Shown in pieces: positions 36,812 through 45,294 of a stretch of 64,000 nucleotides of DNA; within the stretch, counting starts at the first letter, position 1; the number at the start of each line of letters is the position of its first letter. The stretch spans positions 186,001 to 250,000 of the forward strand of contig NZ_ARXU01000004.1 in assembly GCF_000756655.1 (NCBI RefSeq). Reading direction: 5' to 3'. The position numbers and the translations under genes are program-made. The DNA is from Alcanivorax jadensis T9. Lineage in GTDB: Bacteria > Pseudomonadota > Gammaproteobacteria > Pseudomonadales > Alcanivoracaceae. Below the pieces are notes generated by a model. The model saw only the letters and a program-made list of their open reading frames with translations, searched no databases and was not told the origin of the DNA.

Positions 36812-37609
36812 TTAAAGGTTGTTTCTTGATGGATCAGAACGGTCGCGTCCTTCGTTTCGGTTTTGATAAAGCGCGTAGTCGGCTTCGTTAAGTAGCGGGT
36901 TGATACTGCGGCCACTGTTTTCTGTACTGGCAACGCCGATTTTTGCGCTGATTTTGACATTGTCCTGGTGCGCATTTTCAGGTTGCTGGCTAGTCAGCCG
37001 GATGCCGGCGGTGAGAGCGCGCAGACCTTCGCCCATGCGGGCGGCATCGTCATAGCTGGTGTGAGGGAGTACCAGCAGGAACTGGGCGCCGTCGAAGCGC
37101 CCGAAGAGATCGCTTTCGCGAATTTTTTCACGAATACAGTCGGCAAACAGGCGTAGCGCCTTCTCGCCAGTGTGACGTCCAAACTCATCCAGCAGCTGGG
37201 TGAAGTCGTTGATCTCGAGCAGCAGGATGGACACGATGTAGTTATGACGCTGGCTCAGAGCCAGTTCCCTTTCCAGCATGCTGAGCAGGTGAGGGCGGTT
37301 GAAAAGGCCGGTGAGATGATCTTCCCGAGCGAGCTGTTGCAACTGATGGTTCTGCCGGTCCAGAGACATCAGTCGGCTGCCCACCAGATAGAGAGGGGGG
37401 GGCAGCAGTAGCAACGGGAGCAAGGTGGCCAGCACCAAGGCGGAAAGCCAGTCTCTTTCGCCAGCGACCAGAATGGCGATGCTGGTGAGCACCAGGGAAA
37501 GTAATACTGCACTGATGGTGATCAGAAGAGTGCCTTTCAGCGCAGTGGCACGGTCGTGCCGGCTGGTCTGCCGGGCAGAAGCGGCCAACACATGGAACAG
37601 CTTGGACAT
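36812..37609 (-). CDS. Membrane GGDEF-domain protein with a degenerate active site
   Basis: 265 residues. Two N-terminal helices (LLITISAVLLSLVLTSIAIL; WLSALVLATLLPLLLLPPPL) precede a GGDEF fold. The entry motif DHLTGLFNRPHLLSMLE is normal. The signature loop reads DGAQF instead of GGDEF, and the first metal site is LLLEINDF. Diguanylate cyclase activity is therefore doubtful; it may bind GTP or act as a regulator. No RxxD inhibitory site was evident. The gene stands alone downstream of ompA. Confidence 0.82.
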   Translation of the reverse strand: MSKLFHVLAASARQTSRHDRATALKGTLLITISAVLLSLVLTSIAILVAGERDWLSALVLATLLPLLLLPPPLYLVGSRLMSLDRQNHQLQQLAREDHLTGLFNRPHLLSMLERELALSQRHNYIVSILLLEINDFTQLLDEFGRHTGEKALRLFADCIREKIRESDLFGRFDGAQFLLVLPHTSYDDAARMGEGLRALTAGIRLTSQQPENAHQDNVKISAKIGVASTENSGRSINPLLNEADYALYQNRNEGRDRSDPSRNNL

Positions 37610-37690
37610 GCTGCGATATCCCCAAAAGATATTGATTTTTATGTAATCAGTATCCCGATTGGCCTGCCAAGGCGCAATAGCGGCGGGGCC

Positions 37691-38203
37691 TCAGGGGTTA
37701 CCCAGCAAGGCTTCCTTGAGGTTGTCTGAGTAGGGCTTTTCCCCGAACCAGATTCGCAGGTAGGCCTTGGCGAAACGATCTCCCTGTTCATTGGTGAGCG
37801 GATCATTATTGAGCATCAGAAAAAGCTGTTGATCCTGATAGACCATGGCATAGGTGTCGCCATCGCCAATATCCTGATAATGACTGTTAAAACCCTCAAA
37901 ACGTGGTTTCAGTTGCTCGAAATCCTTGTCGTTGAGGTTTTTTTCCAGAAAGTTCATGGCCGCCTTGGCAAAGGCATCGCCGGGAACCTCACGGTAGTAA
38001 CTGAATTCCAGCCTCATTGGCGCTGCCAACAGGTTATCGACATTGCAGTCCTGGCGAAGCAGGCGGGCCTCTCCCACAGTGATAAAGCGCAGAGCCTTTA
38101 CATCGCTGCGGTGGCATAGCTGCCAGTCGCTGGCGTGGGCTGTGTTACCCAGCAGGCAGGCCAGTGAAAACAGAAGGGGGCATATCAGTGATCGCGTAGC
38201 CAT
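37691..38203 (-). CDS. Exported chalcone isomerase-like protein
   Basis: 170 residues with a signal peptide (MATRSLICPLLFSLACLLGN). The body resembles the CHI-like (PF16036-type) fold: ITVGEARLLRQDC, then MRLEFSYYREVPGDAFAKAA, then GDTYAMVYQDQQLFLMLNND, then RIWFGEKPYSDNLKEALLG. These proteins occur in lipid or stress gene clusters and bind fatty acids in some relatives. It overlaps the lipoprotein gene upstream by 19 nt. It belongs to the cluster with DUF2878, DUF1295 and the CFA-like enzyme, which is divergent. Confidence 0.75.
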   Translation of the reverse strand: MATRSLICPLLFSLACLLGNTAHASDWQLCHRSDVKALRFITVGEARLLRQDCNVDNLLAAPMRLEFSYYREVPGDAFAKAAMNFLEKNLNDKDFEQLKPRFEGFNSHYQDIGDGDTYAMVYQDQQLFLMLNNDPLTNEQGDRFAKAYLRIWFGEKPYSDNLKEALLGNP

Positions 38204-38748
38204 CGTGTCATCGGTCCTAATAGTGGCAAATGCTGGTCCAGGCCCTGGCTGCTGTCCCAGAAATCCTGGTGGAAGAAAACCTGCCCATTACGGTTGAAGC
38301 GTAGCTGGCTGATACCGATGGTCCGCGACAGGCGCTCTCTGCCCAGCAAGGAGAAGCGTGCCTCCATCACCCAGACCAGATAGATCTGGTTGTCGTCGCG
38401 GATCACATTTACCGGTTGCAGTGACATCTGACGTAACCGCTCGGCGGTAGCCAGCAGATGTTCCTGCAAAGCATTCCGTTCCAGGAGGGTGACCAGGGTG
38501 TCATTGAAGTACAGGTCCTCGGCGTAAATCTTGTCCATGCTGTTGGCAATCTGATCCTGGTCGAGGGGATTGTAGAAACTGATAAAGCGGGACAGGGTCT
38601 CGTCATCAGGTAGCACGGCATCCTGGGTGGCAGTACTGCTGCGCTCAAGGTAATGGTCTGTATAGCCGTAGGGGCCAAGTGGTGTCGAGCTGCAGCCTAT
38701 CAGCAGCAGCGGCACGAAGAGGACACTTGTCATAAGTAATGATTTCAT
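38185..38748 (-). CDS. NTF2/SnoaL-like lipoprotein
   Basis: 187 residues with lipobox LLLIGC near residue 19. The mature part resembles the NTF2/SnoaL cone fold: FISFYNPLDQDQIANSMDKI, then YAEDLYFNDTLVTLLERNAL, then WVMEARFSLLGRERLSRTIG. The cavity fold often carries small lipophilic substrates. It is translationally linked to the CHI-like gene and divergent from DUF2878. The family occurs in clusters with DUF2878 and CFA-like methyltransferase genes; function unknown. Confidence 0.8.
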   Translation of the reverse strand: MKSLLMTSVLFVPLLLIGCSSTPLGPYGYTDHYLERSSTATQDAVLPDDETLSRFISFYNPLDQDQIANSMDKIYAEDLYFNDTLVTLLERNALQEHLLATAERLRQMSLQPVNVIRDDNQIYLVWVMEARFSLLGRERLSRTIGISQLRFNRNGQVFFHQDFWDSSQGLDQHLPLLGPMTRWLRDH

Positions 38749-38831
38749 CAGTTAACTGTGATCCCACGCGGGTGATTCGCCTGTGAAGGAATTTCACAGG
38801 CCATTGACGAGTGGTGGCGCACTGTTCGCTG

Positions 38832-39371
38832 ATGAAAAGATTACCAGCCTCTTTGATTATCAATTTTGTCGGCTTCCAGCTGTTGTGGGCGTCGGCGGTA
38901 TTTGGCGGCGCCAGGGACATGTCCTGGCCATCCTGGGCTGTGCTGGGAGTAATGCTGGCAGGGCAGTGGTGGTTTGACCCCCGCTGGGTCAAAAATACCC
39001 CCATGCTGCTGTGGGGCCTTGTGCTTTGCTTATTGCTTGAGCCGATCTGGCTGAGCAACGGCTTTTTGGTTTATACAGGTTGGGATCACCCTTGGCTCGC
39101 ACCGGGGTGGATCTGGGCATTGTGGTTGGGATTTGCCGTAAGCTTTCACTACAGCCTGCGCTGGTTATGTGGCAGGCCTTGGCTGGGCGCCGCTTTTGGC
39201 GCCGTGGGTGGTATCTTTTCCGTCACCATGGGCATCAGACTGGGGGCGGCCAGCGCGCCGCTCGACTGGCTGCCAATCGCAGTGACCTATGGTGTGGTCT
39301 GGGCTGTGGCGGTGCCGCTGCTGGCCTACGGGGCGCAACTCACCGGTGAAAGGGAACATCATCATGCCTGA
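38832..39371 (+). CDS. DUF2878 family membrane protein
   Basis: 179 residues from ATG 38832. It has five to six membrane helices: SLIINFVGFQLLWASAVFGG, PSWAVLGVMLAGQWWF, MLLWGLVLCLLLEPIWLSNG, IWALWLGFAVSFHYSLRWL, PIAVTYGVVWAVAVPLLAYG. It overlaps the DUF1295 gene by 8 nt. DUF2878 commonly accompanies CFA-like methyltransferases in photooxidative-stress or lipid clusters; the role is unknown. Confidence 0.85.
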   Translation: MKRLPASLIINFVGFQLLWASAVFGGARDMSWPSWAVLGVMLAGQWWFDPRWVKNTPMLLWGLVLCLLLEPIWLSNGFLVYTGWDHPWLAPGWIWALWLGFAVSFHYSLRWLCGRPWLGAAFGAVGGIFSVTMGIRLGAASAPLDWLPIAVTYGVVWAVAVPLLAYGAQLTGEREHHHA

Positions 39372-40137
39372 GATACATTATTTGTTGCTTATCGCCTTGC
39401 TGATCGTGGCCTCGGTGTTGTGGTTGCAGCAGTTGCAGACTCGTAATGCGGGCTGGGTGGATGTGTTCTGGTCCTGGTCGGTGGGTGTGGTCGGACTCAT
39501 TTTTCTGGTGATGGGCAGTGGCGCCTCCCTGCCGCGGTGGGCGGCCGGTGCGCTGCTGTTGCTCTGGTCCGTGCGGCTGGGCAGTCATATTTTTCGGCGG
39601 GTGGCCAGTGAATCCCATGAAGATGGTCGCTACGCGGCCATGCGTGAAGCCCTGCAGGAAAAGACCCAGCCGGTATTTCTGTTGTTTTACTGGGGCCAGG
39701 CTCTGCTGGCCTGGGGTTTTGCCCTCACGTTCTGGGTGATCGGCAGCCAGCAACACAGCTACGGCATTACGGTCGTCCTGGGCGCCTGTCTTGGCGTACT
39801 GGCGATTGCCGGAGAGAGTCTGGCCGACAGGCAACTGTCGCGTTTCAAGCAGAAGCCGGACAGCGCCGGGCGCACTTGCCGTGAAGGGTTGTGGCGTTAT
39901 TCCCGCCATCCCAATTATTTCTTTGAATGGTTGCACTGGTGCAGTTACCCGCTGATCGCCATTGGCGCTACTCAGGGGGCCTGGCTGTGGTGTTTGCCGC
40001 TGGCCATGTTTGTTTTCCTCTGGTTCGTCACCGGCATTCCCTACACGGAAAAGCAGGCACTGAAATCCCGTGGCGACGATTATCGAGACTATCAGCGCAC
40101 TACCAGTGCGTTCTTTCCCTGGAGACCCAAATCATGA
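39364..40137 (+). CDS. DUF1295 family protein (steroid 5-alpha-reductase-like membrane enzyme)
   Basis: 257 residues from ATG 39364, with six to seven membrane helices. The C-terminal part contains the family signature GRTCREGLWRYSRHPNYFFE and ends in IPYTEKQALKSRGDDYRDYQ, typical of DUF1295/isoprenylcysteine-methyltransferase-like proteins. Such proteins reduce or methylate lipids in the membrane; the activity here is unknown. It shares a 4-nt overlap with the methyltransferase gene, so the two are translationally coupled. Confidence 0.9.
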   Translation: MPEIHYLLLIALLIVASVLWLQQLQTRNAGWVDVFWSWSVGVVGLIFLVMGSGASLPRWAAGALLLLWSVRLGSHIFRRVASESHEDGRYAAMREALQEKTQPVFLLFYWGQALLAWGFALTFWVIGSQQHSYGITVVLGACLGVLAIAGESLADRQLSRFKQKPDSAGRTCREGLWRYSRHPNYFFEWLHWCSYPLIAIGATQGAWLWCLPLAMFVFLWFVTGIPYTEKQALKSRGDDYRDYQRTTSAFFPWRPKS

Positions 40138-41156
40138 TGATTCAAATGGCGGAGTCCGGCCTGTTGCCGGATGCCCTGGTACGTTTCGGTATCCGGCGTT
40201 TGCTGGGAAAGCGGCTTGAACAGGAGCGACAGAAGCACAATCGTGATGACCTGGAAAGCTCGCTGAAGCAGGGCCCGGTGGCAGTGGGCCAGAATGAAGC
40301 CAACGAGCAGCATTACGAGGTGGATTCGCGTTTTTATGAACAGGTCCTCGGCCCGTATCTGAAGTATTCCAGCGCTTACTGGCCGGACGGTGTTAATGAC
40401 CTGGCAGAGGCCGAGCGCGCCATGCTGGCGATGACTTGCGAGCGTGCCGAACTGGACAACGGTCAAGAGATCCTGGAAATGGGGTGTGGCTGGGGGTCAC
40501 TGACGCTGTGGATGGCAGAACACTACCCGGGCAGCCGTATTACCGCCATTTCCAACTCGGCATCACAGAAAGCCTTCATCATGGGGCGGGCGAAAGAAAA
40601 AGGCCTGACCAATGTGCGAGTGATTACTGCAGACGCGTCATTGTTTCAGCCTGATCAGCCCTTTGACCGGGTCGTCTCTGTGGAGATGTTCGAGCACATG
40701 CGCAACCACAGTACCCTGATGGCGCGGATTCATGACTGGTTGAAACCAGGCGGCAAGCTGTTTATTCATGTGTTTTGCCATCTCAATCTGACCTATCTGT
40801 TTGAAGATGAGGGCAGCAGCGACTGGATGGCGCGGTATTTCTTTACTGGCGGCATGATGCCCTCCTACGACTGGTTGCCCCACTGTGCGGGCAAACTGGA
40901 GGAGGAACAGCGCTGGGCAGTGAATGGAACCCATTACGCGCGGACCCTTGAGGGCTGGCTGGAACTGGCGGACCAGAAGCAATCCCGGCTGATCCCGTTG
41001 CTGGATGAGGTGTATGGCAAGGGTAATGGCAAGGTATGGTTGCAACGCTGGCGTATGTTTTTCATGGCCTGCGCGGAGTTGTTTGACTATCGTGACGGGG
41101 AAGAATGGTTCGTGGCCCATTATCTGTTTTCCCGTCCGGCGAATACTGCCGACTGA
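40134..41156 (+). CDS. Cyclopropane-fatty-acyl-phospholipid synthase family methyltransferase
   Basis: 340 residues from ATG 40134 (GGAG upstream, ATGA overlap with the previous stop). The SAM motif I is ILEMGCGWGSLTLWMAE, followed by VVSVEMFEHMRN and LKPGGKLFIHVF. It lacks the N-terminal lipid-binding region of classical CFA synthase. It could methylate unsaturated lipid chains, as related enzymes do in furan-fatty-acid synthesis. The position after DUF2878 and DUF1295 supports a lipid-modification role. The acceptor is unknown. Confidence 0.85.
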   Translation: MMIQMAESGLLPDALVRFGIRRLLGKRLEQERQKHNRDDLESSLKQGPVAVGQNEANEQHYEVDSRFYEQVLGPYLKYSSAYWPDGVNDLAEAERAMLAMTCERAELDNGQEILEMGCGWGSLTLWMAEHYPGSRITAISNSASQKAFIMGRAKEKGLTNVRVITADASLFQPDQPFDRVVSVEMFEHMRNHSTLMARIHDWLKPGGKLFIHVFCHLNLTYLFEDEGSSDWMARYFFTGGMMPSYDWLPHCAGKLEEEQRWAVNGTHYARTLEGWLELADQKQSRLIPLLDEVYGKGNGKVWLQRWRMFFMACAELFDYRDGEEWFVAHYLFSRPANTAD

Positions 41157-41174
41157 AACCGTTGAGTATCTTGC

Positions 41175-42437
41175 ATGAAGAAAACCGGCGTCCAGCAGCG
41201 AATTACCCGCGTCTACCTGCTTCAGTTGTTGCTGATCAGTCTGACTACGGTGCTGGGCGTGTGGGCCACGGCCAACATTATCGAACAGGTTCTGGTGAAG
41301 CAGGCACTGATCAAGGAAGCCGAGCACTACTGGACCCTGCTGGATGAGAACCCGACCCAGCCACGCCCCAACACGCGTCACCTGCTGGGATTGCTGACCA
41401 GCGAGAAGGTCAACGATGATATCCCGCAGGTATTGCAGTCTTTGCCTGACGGTTACCAGCGGGCGGATCTGGCCGGCGAGCGGCCGATCGTCTATCTGGA
41501 GCGGAAAGGGGATGCCCGGCTATATCTGATTTTCGATGAAAAGCGGGTGTCGGTACTGGCTTTTCTGTTTGGTATTCTGCCTCTCACCGGTGTGCTGCTG
41601 GTGATCTACATCACCTCGTTTCTGGGCTGGAAAAAATCCCGCGATCTGTTGTCGCCATTAGTGCAGCTTGCTGACCGGCTACGGCATACCCCGGTGGAAG
41701 ACCCCAGTATTGCACGGCCGGATCTCAGTGGTATTGATGCGGATACCGACAGCGAAGTGGCGGTGTTGGTGTCGGCGCTGGATGCCTATGCGGACAGGCT
41801 GGTGAGCTTTGTGGAGCGCGAACGGCAGTTTACCCGTGATGCCAGTCACGAGTTGCGCACGCCACTGGCAGTGTTTCGTGCCAACCTGGAATTGCTGGTC
41901 AGCCAGATCGGTGATCGCCCCCTGATCCGCCGCATGGAAGATACCGTGGAGGACATGGAGGCAACGCTGGAAACGTTGCTGATGCTGGCTCGCACGGAAC
42001 AGCGCCAGCCGGACAGCGAGGACGTGATCGTCAACGACCTGGCCGTGAACCTGATGGAGCGTCTCAGTCCGCTGGCGGACCGCAAGCAGATTCGCCTGCA
42101 GGTTCGCCAGACGGCCCTGCTGACCGTGCACAGCCCGGAAGTGGCGCTGACCATTGTGCTGACCAATCTGGTGCGCAATGCCATCAACTACAGCGGTTCT
42201 GGCGACGTCACCATCCTGGTGGCGGAAAAGACCGTGCACGTGGTGGATTACGGGGCCGGTATGGATGCGGATGAGCTGGCGCGGATTCTGAAACCGTTTG
42301 AGCGCGGGCAAAGCCAGGAAGCGGGGCATGGCCTGGGCCTGGCCATCGTGCAACGGCTGTGTGAGCGCTATCACTGGCACCTGATGGTAACCAGTGCCCC
42401 CGGTCGGGGTACCGAAGTGGCGATCCGGTTTTCCTGA
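41175..42437 (+). CDS. Sensor histidine kinase (probable partner of the response regulator at 43384)
   Basis: 420 residues. Membrane helices lie near residues 13-33 and 125-148, enclosing a periplasmic domain of about 90 residues. H-box FTRDASHELRTPLAVF (His225), N-box VLTNLVRNAINYSGSG and G-boxes VVDYGAGMDADE and GHGLGLAIVQRLCE are intact. It starts 18 nt after the methyltransferase gene, so it is probably in the DUF2878-DUF1295-methyltransferase operon. The nearest regulator is convergent, beyond one gene. The signal is unknown. Confidence 0.9.
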   Translation: MKKTGVQQRITRVYLLQLLLISLTTVLGVWATANIIEQVLVKQALIKEAEHYWTLLDENPTQPRPNTRHLLGLLTSEKVNDDIPQVLQSLPDGYQRADLAGERPIVYLERKGDARLYLIFDEKRVSVLAFLFGILPLTGVLLVIYITSFLGWKKSRDLLSPLVQLADRLRHTPVEDPSIARPDLSGIDADTDSEVAVLVSALDAYADRLVSFVERERQFTRDASHELRTPLAVFRANLELLVSQIGDRPLIRRMEDTVEDMEATLETLLMLARTEQRQPDSEDVIVNDLAVNLMERLSPLADRKQIRLQVRQTALLTVHSPEVALTIVLTNLVRNAINYSGSGDVTILVAEKTVHVVDYGAGMDADELARILKPFERGQSQEAGHGLGLAIVQRLCERYHWHLMVTSAPGRGTEVAIRFS

Positions 42438-42449
42438 TTCAGAGGCTCC

Positions 42450-43289
42450 TTAGCCGCTGATCAGCATTTCCTGATCAATGCGCACCAACAATTGCTTGGC
42501 ATTCAGCGCGTCACGAATCCGATCTGCCACGCGGCGGGATTTTTCCTCGTCGGTGTCGGCAAGAAGAATCCCGAAACAGTTACTTCCCAGGTGGGCAATG
42601 CTGTCCTGTTCCCTTAGCAGTGCGGCCAGGGAGTCGGCAATGGTCAGGCTGTCACCGTCTTCCGGCGCCTGTAGATAAAGGACCGATGCCTGCAGACCAA
42701 AATCCCGGCAATTGCTGGCTTCCTGTCGACAAATATCATCCCAGCCTTTACGGCCCGGCAGCCCGGTATCGTCACAGCGATCCGGGTGTTCCACAAAGGT
42801 GGTGAGCCGTTTTTCCCTGGCTTCGCGCACCGCATTGTTGAGCAGAAAACTGATCAGGGCAGCGTCGTGGGTCAGGGAGGGCAGAGCGTTGGCAAGATCG
42901 GCCGGTTGGGCCTGGGGGTCCATGGCGCACAGTGTGCCGAACAGGCGATTGTCGCTGTCTACCAGGGGCAAACCGATGTAGGCGCCGATATCCAGAGAGT
43001 TGTTCAGTGAGCTGAACGGATCATTCGGGTCCGTGCTCACATCCGTGGTGATGCGGGGGGCGCCCAGTTCCACCATACGAACACAGTAGCTGTTCTGCCA
43101 TTGCAGTCGTTCTCCCCGCTGCAGACCGTAATGCCCATCCTGCACTCGTAACAGGATCAAATCTTCACCGCTCAGGCGGGTAATCATCCACGTAGCCATT
43201 CCGAAGCGGTTTTGCAGCTCCGTCAGATGTGCATCAAGCAGCGATTGACAGGTGGTATAGCTTGGCAGAGGAATCACATCGGCAGGCAT
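42450..43289 (-). CDS. GAF domain protein with degenerate GGDEF-like C-terminus
   Basis: 279 residues. The N-terminal GAF domain (about 10-155) includes YCVRMVELGAPRITTDVSTD and AYIGLPLVDSDNRLFGTLCA. The C-terminal ~110 residues keep the outline of GGDEF domains: DDTGLPGRKGWDDICRQEAS in place of D.LTGL.NR, and HLGSNCFGILLADTDEE in place of the RLGGDEF loop. The active-site loop is GSNCF, so it cannot be a normal cyclase. It lies between a histidine kinase and a response regulator, convergent with the kinase. It may sense a small ligand or redox state. Confidence 0.82.
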   Translation of the reverse strand: MPADVIPLPSYTTCQSLLDAHLTELQNRFGMATWMITRLSGEDLILLRVQDGHYGLQRGERLQWQNSYCVRMVELGAPRITTDVSTDPNDPFSSLNNSLDIGAYIGLPLVDSDNRLFGTLCAMDPQAQPADLANALPSLTHDAALISFLLNNAVREAREKRLTTFVEHPDRCDDTGLPGRKGWDDICRQEASNCRDFGLQASVLYLQAPEDGDSLTIADSLAALLREQDSIAHLGSNCFGILLADTDEEKSRRVADRIRDALNAKQLLVRIDQEMLISG

Positions 43290-43383
43290 AGGGGGGTAGG
43301 CATATTGTTATTTTTGCGTATTGTCAGGCCCCTGAGACATAAAGTGCAAGCCCTGCCTGCGCAGGGCGTTCGTCAGAGACCCA

Positions 43384-44082
43384 CTATCCAGCGGTAGGGC
43401 GGTCCTCCTGAATGCTGAAGCCCACACCAGGCAGGGTATTGAGCAACGCGTTCTCGAAGGGTTTGTCCACCGCCTTGCGCAGATTGTACAGGTGACTGCG
43501 CAGGGCATCAGAGTCCGGCACCAGGTCACCCCACAGCTCATGTTCAAGCTGTTCGCGGCTGACCACCTTGGGGGATTCTCGCATCAGGATGCGTAGAATA
43601 CGGAAGGCAGTGGGAGAAAGCTTCAGTAGCTGACCGTCGCGGCGAACTTCCTGACGGGCGGGGTCCAGCTGCAGATCTGCCACCTGCAAGGTATTGGCGG
43701 TCACTTCTTTGCGTTGACGGCGAATCAGGGCGGAGACCCGGGCTGCCAATTCCGGCAGGGCAAAGGGCTTGACGATGTAGTCGTCACCGCCCCGGTCAAA
43801 ACCTTCCAGTTTGTCTTCCAGCTGGTCGCGGGCGGTCATGAAGATTACCGGCAGGTCCAGAGCCAACTCTTTGCGCAGGTACTGGCAGAAGCTGTAGCCG
43901 TCTTCGCCGGGCAGCATTACATCCAGCAGCATCAGATCGTAATGATGCTCCTGGACCAGTTCCCGGGCCAGGCTGGTGTTGCCGGCATAATCCACCGTGG
44001 CGCCTTCCTGTTCCAGAAATTCCACCACGGTTTGGGCCAGTTGGCGATGGTCTTCCACGAGTATGATGGACAGGTTTTCCAC
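43384..44082 (-). CDS. OmpR-family response regulator, GTG start
   Basis: 232 residues from GTG 44082, chosen because AAGGAGAG sits about 7 nt before it; the frame extends upstream to 44115 but that part precedes the ribosome binding site. The receiver has ILVEDH, DLMLLDVMLPGEDGY and DDYIVKPF. The winged-helix domain ends LRSHLYNLRKAVDKPFENAL. Convergent with the histidine kinase at 41175, with the GAF protein between; this is probably the kinase's partner. Confidence 0.9.
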   Translation of the reverse strand: MENLSIILVEDHRQLAQTVVEFLEQEGATVDYAGNTSLARELVQEHHYDLMLLDVMLPGEDGYSFCQYLRKELALDLPVIFMTARDQLEDKLEGFDRGGDDYIVKPFALPELAARVSALIRRQRKEVTANTLQVADLQLDPARQEVRRDGQLLKLSPTAFRILRILMRESPKVVSREQLEHELWGDLVPDSDALRSHLYNLRKAVDKPFENALLNTLPGVGFSIQEDRPTAG

Positions 44083-44175
44083 GGGGTCTCTCCTTTTTTT
44101 GATTATGGATATCATCAGGCCCGAGTCGTCAACAGCCCGTCAAGGTTCTTCACGTTGGTCGCCGCAGTGGCCCTT

Positions 44176-45186
44176 TCAGTCAGAGAGGGTTCCGGTACGG
44201 GAAAAACGCTGTCGGTAGTGGCTGGGCGACAGTCCGGTATGGCGCTTGAAGAGGCGGGAAAAACTGCTTACGTCCTGGTAACCCACCTGTTCTGACAGCC
44301 TTGCCAGGTTGTTGGTGCCGCGCTCCAGCATCTTGCGCGCCGCTTCAATGCGTACCCGCTGCAGGTATTGCAACGGTGGCTCGCCCAGGGTGGTGGTAAA
44401 GCGTCGCTGCAATTGGCGTGGGCTCAGGTGAACCATTTCTGCCAGCTGACCAAGACTGGTGCTCTCCTTGTAGTGCTCATGAATCCACGCCTGGATGGTC
44501 TGTACCTGGTCGTCCTGGTGATAGCTGTGGGCGGGCAGGCCGGCATAGATACTTTGCAGGTCGTTGCGCACATCAATGACAAAGGCCCGTGCCAGCTCCC
44601 GGGCCAGGTCGGCGCCGCAGTAACGCTCTACCAGCAGGATGGTCAGGTCCCTCCAGGCGGTGCCGCCACCGGCGCAGAAGATATTGCCATCGCGGGTAAT
44701 CAGCTCGCGCTCGTTGAGTTTTACCTGCGGATAGTGATGGCGAAACTGCTGGCTGAAGCCCCAGTGGGTGGTGGCGGTCTTGCCGTCCAGTAGGCCGGCT
44801 TCGGCCAGCAGGAAAGCCCCGGTGCAGTTGCTGGCCAGGTCCGCTCCCCCTTGATGCAGAAAGCGCAGCCAGGGCAGGACGTCCTGCTCCTGGGCCAGCA
44901 CGGTTTCCAGCTTGCCGCCGATGGTTGGCACGATCACCAGGTCGGCCTGATCCAGTTGCTCCAGGGAGCAGTCCACCGCCATGCGAATGCCGTTGGTACA
45001 GCGCACCGGGTTACCGCCCCGTGAGACAACGCGTACCTCGAACTGCCGATCCAGCGGCTGGTCGTGGATGCGGTTCCAGGTCACCCCGGTCAGGTTGAAC
45101 AAATCCACCACCCCGGTAAGGGCAGAAGCAAAAACGCCATCGAAGGCTAATACGGCTACTAGGTACATCGTGTCGTATTCCACCAT
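44176..45186 (-). CDS. GlxA-family regulator (DJ-1/PfpI domain plus AraC HTH)
   Basis: 336 residues. The N-terminal DJ-1/PfpI-like domain (about 1-190) has the Cys region DLASNCTGAFLLAEAGLLDG and TTHWGFSQQFRHHYP. The C-terminal AraC HTH (about 225-330) shows TSLGQLAEMVHLSPRQLQRR and ARLSEQVGYQDVSSFSRLFK, then RHTGLSPSHYRQRF. GlxA-type regulators often control catabolic genes. It is divergent from the acyl-CoA dehydrogenase gene at 45295, its likely target. Confidence 0.92.
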   Translation of the reverse strand: MVEYDTMYLVAVLAFDGVFASALTGVVDLFNLTGVTWNRIHDQPLDRQFEVRVVSRGGNPVRCTNGIRMAVDCSLEQLDQADLVIVPTIGGKLETVLAQEQDVLPWLRFLHQGGADLASNCTGAFLLAEAGLLDGKTATTHWGFSQQFRHHYPQVKLNERELITRDGNIFCAGGGTAWRDLTILLVERYCGADLARELARAFVIDVRNDLQSIYAGLPAHSYHQDDQVQTIQAWIHEHYKESTSLGQLAEMVHLSPRQLQRRFTTTLGEPPLQYLQRVRIEAARKMLERGTNNLARLSEQVGYQDVSSFSRLFKRHTGLSPSHYRQRFSRTGTLSD

Positions 45187-45294
45187 GAATAAGTCATAGG
45201 CGACAATGCCAGACCGGGAGGGGGGATGGCAAGCTGTTCAACCTGAATCCATGGGCAGTCAGCAATTCAGGTTCAAACCAACCGGAGCCAAACC

